The translations under genes were made by a program, and so were the position numbers. The notes under the pieces are model-generated. The model was not told the origin of the DNA. It worked only from the letters and a program-made list of their open reading frames with translations, and ran no database searches. From the NCBI GenBank assembly GCA_031262465.1, contig JAISHQ010000086.1:1-36407 (forward strand): 36,407 nucleotides of DNA. Reading direction: 5' to 3'. Of this stretch, positions 35,426 through 36,407 are shown one piece after another (the stretch's first letter is position 1; each line of letters opens with the position of its first letter). The DNA comes from Rikenellaceae bacterium. Lineage in GTDB: Bacteria > Bacteroidota > Bacteroidia > Bacteroidales > Rikenellaceae.

Positions 35426-35866
35426 ATGGCAGGATCACAATCATTTGGAAAGAGAGAAAACGAAAAGAAGAAGCAGGCCAAACGCCTCGAAAAGCAGAAA
35501 CGCAAGGAAGAACGGCAGGCCGGTGGCACCAGCTCGATGGACGATATGATCGCCTACGTCGACGAGAACGGCAACATCACCTCGACCCCGCCCGAAGAGC
35601 GTGTCCGGCAGGAGGTCAAATTGGAGGATGTGGCCATCGCCACGCCCAAAAAGGAGGATATCGAAGTGGAGCCGCTCCGGGGACGGGTCGAGCACTACAA
35701 CGAGTCGAAAGGCTATGGCTTTATCAAAGACCTGACCACCTCCGAAAAATATTTCTTCCACATCAGCGCCGCCCCGGCCGACATCGCCGAGGGCAAGATC
35801 GTCACGTTCGAGACCGAACGCGGCACACGCGGCATGAATGCGGTTCGGATTGTGATTACCAAATAG
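35426..35866 (+). CDS. cold-shock-domain protein with charged N-terminus
   Basis: A 146-residue protein. The first 35 residues are Lys/Glu/Arg-rich and helical, followed by a short linker. The cold-shock domain occupies about 83-146, with RNP1 KGYGFI (from K95) and RNP2 YFFHIS (from Y109). Such domains bind single-stranded RNA and DNA and melt structures. The two-part form is common in Bacteroidota. It sits between the DEAD-box and RRM genes with short gaps of 20 and 34 bp. Confidence 0.92.
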   Translation: MAGSQSFGKRENEKKKQAKRLEKQKRKEERQAGGTSSMDDMIAYVDENGNITSTPPEERVRQEVKLEDVAIATPKKEDIEVEPLRGRVEHYNESKGYGFIKDLTTSEKYFFHISAAPADIAEGKIVTFETERGTRGMNAVRIVITK

Positions 35867-35900
35867 CAGAGAATAATTCATTTACCTAATACCAAACAAG

Positions 35901-36206
35901 ATGAACATTTACGTTTCAAACATCAATTTTGCAACCAAACAAGATAGCTTGCAGGATTTATTCGCGGAATACGGAGAAGTCGCTTCCGCCAACATCATCA
36001 CCGATCGCGAAACCGGCCGCTCGCGCGGATTCGGCTTTGTGGAGATGCCCAACGACGAAGAAGGCCAAAAAGCCATCGACGCGCTGAACGGCTTCACCTT
36101 CGAAGGCAAAACCCTCACCGTCAACGTGGCACGGCCCAAAACCGACCGCCGGGACGATCGCGGCGGGTACAATCGCGGTGGTGGCGGCTACAACCGACGC
36201 TACTAA
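35901..36206 (+). CDS. RRM-type RNA-binding protein with Gly/Arg tail
   Basis: A 101-residue protein with one RNA recognition motif (1-80): RNP2 IYVSNI at 3-8 and RNP1 RGFGFVEM at 42-49. The tail (81-101) is Arg/Gly/Tyr-rich (GGYNRGGGGYNRRY), as in the small RNA-binding proteins of Bacteroidota and cyanobacteria. It probably binds RNA in the cytoplasm and may modulate translation or stability. It is the third RNA-handling gene in a row, followed by a terminator. Confidence 0.94.
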   Translation: MNIYVSNINFATKQDSLQDLFAEYGEVASANIITDRETGRSRGFGFVEMPNDEEGQKAIDALNGFTFEGKTLTVNVARPKTDRRDDRGGYNRGGGGYNRRY

Positions 36207-36228
36207 TCCGCTCCCGGATCATAAACAG

Positions 36229-36262
36229 ACAGGGCTGTCCTTTTTAGGATAGCCCTGTTTTG
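36229..36262 (+). terminator. Rho-independent terminator after the RRM gene
   Basis: ACAGGGCTGTCC pairs with GGATAGCCCTGT (12 bp, one G-U) around TTTTTA, followed by TTTTG. It closes the helicase-CSD-RRM operon. Confidence 0.88.
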
Positions 36263-36341
36263 TGTGCCTCGTCGGCGAGGAAAAGTTTAGGTAATGGTGC
36301 AAAAAGTGGCGCTTTTTAGGATTGAAAAGTGGCTTGAAACG

Positions 36342-36369
36342 AGGGGAGAGATTAGCTAATCACTCCCCT
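36342..36369. repeat. 28-bp near-perfect palindrome
   Basis: AGGGGAG-A-GATTAG is followed immediately by CTAATC-A-CTCCCCT, symmetrical apart from one A-A mismatch. A CTTTTT run follows. It may be a terminator or a regulator's dyad site for a gene beyond the right edge. No other feature is seen from 36263 to the end. Confidence 0.5.
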
Positions 36370-36407
36370 GCTTTTTGGGTATTTTGTCGAGGTTGGAATT
36401 GAAGTAT

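Overview
The window looks like a chromosomal segment of a Bacteroidota species, probably order Bacteroidales. The evidence is the many TAnnTTTG-type -7 promoter elements, the scarcity of clear Shine-Dalgarno sequences, lipoprotein and Sec-secreted glycoside hydrolases of families GH43, GH97, GH31, GH3 and GH9, and typical Bacteroidota proteins (DUF418, DUF2807, a short ComF, a charged cold-shock-domain protein). Most of it is GC-rich. The genus is not determined; nothing here rules out Rikenellaceae-like bacteria.

Layout. (1) 1-675: intergenic DNA with a minus-strand tRNA-Gly(CCC) and its terminator, then a three-unit tandem repeat whose last unit carries the -33 part of a promoter. (2) 676-4747: a secreted GH43-GH10 fusion xylanase followed by a DUF418 membrane protein. 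(3) 5057-6742: an AT-rich pair of unrecognised genes, one soluble and basic, one membrane protein, bounded by a strong bidirectional terminator. (4) 6845-22525: a hemicellulose (arabinoxylan-type) hydrolase locus of two divergent transcription units sharing a promoter region at 10397-10568. Leftward are GH97 and a GH43 lipoprotein. Rightward are GH31, GH43-CBM6, GH43-CBM6, GH3, GH43-CBM6 and GH31 with a PA14 insert. There is no SusC/SusD pair or sensor-regulator in the window. (5) 22658-26347: DUF2807 protein, ComF-type phosphoribosyltransferase, HtpG. (6) 26348-26902: two inverted, diverged copies of a highly folded element between the convergent htpG and antiporter genes. (7) 26903-32659: cation/proton antiporter, PagL-like lipid A deacylase, a large intergenic palindrome, and a GH9 lipoprotein. 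(8) 33028-36206: nitronate monooxygenase family protein, then a DEAD-box helicase, a cold-shock-domain protein and an RRM protein, which together look like an RNA-remodelling operon.

Working together: the GH10 domain would cut xylan backbones. GH43 and GH43-CBM6 enzymes would remove arabinofuranosyl branches or xylose, GH3 would release xylose from short oligosaccharides, and GH31 and GH97 would remove alpha-linked decorations. Substrate statements are inferred from families, not shown.

Most interesting signal: the twin structured elements at 26359-26557 (+) and 26683-26876 (-). Their loops and single-stranded segments are alike while several stems differ in sequence but still pair, which is compensatory change pointing to selection on folding. 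Each copy starts just after the stop codon of its gene, in that gene's sense orientation. I do not recognise the family.
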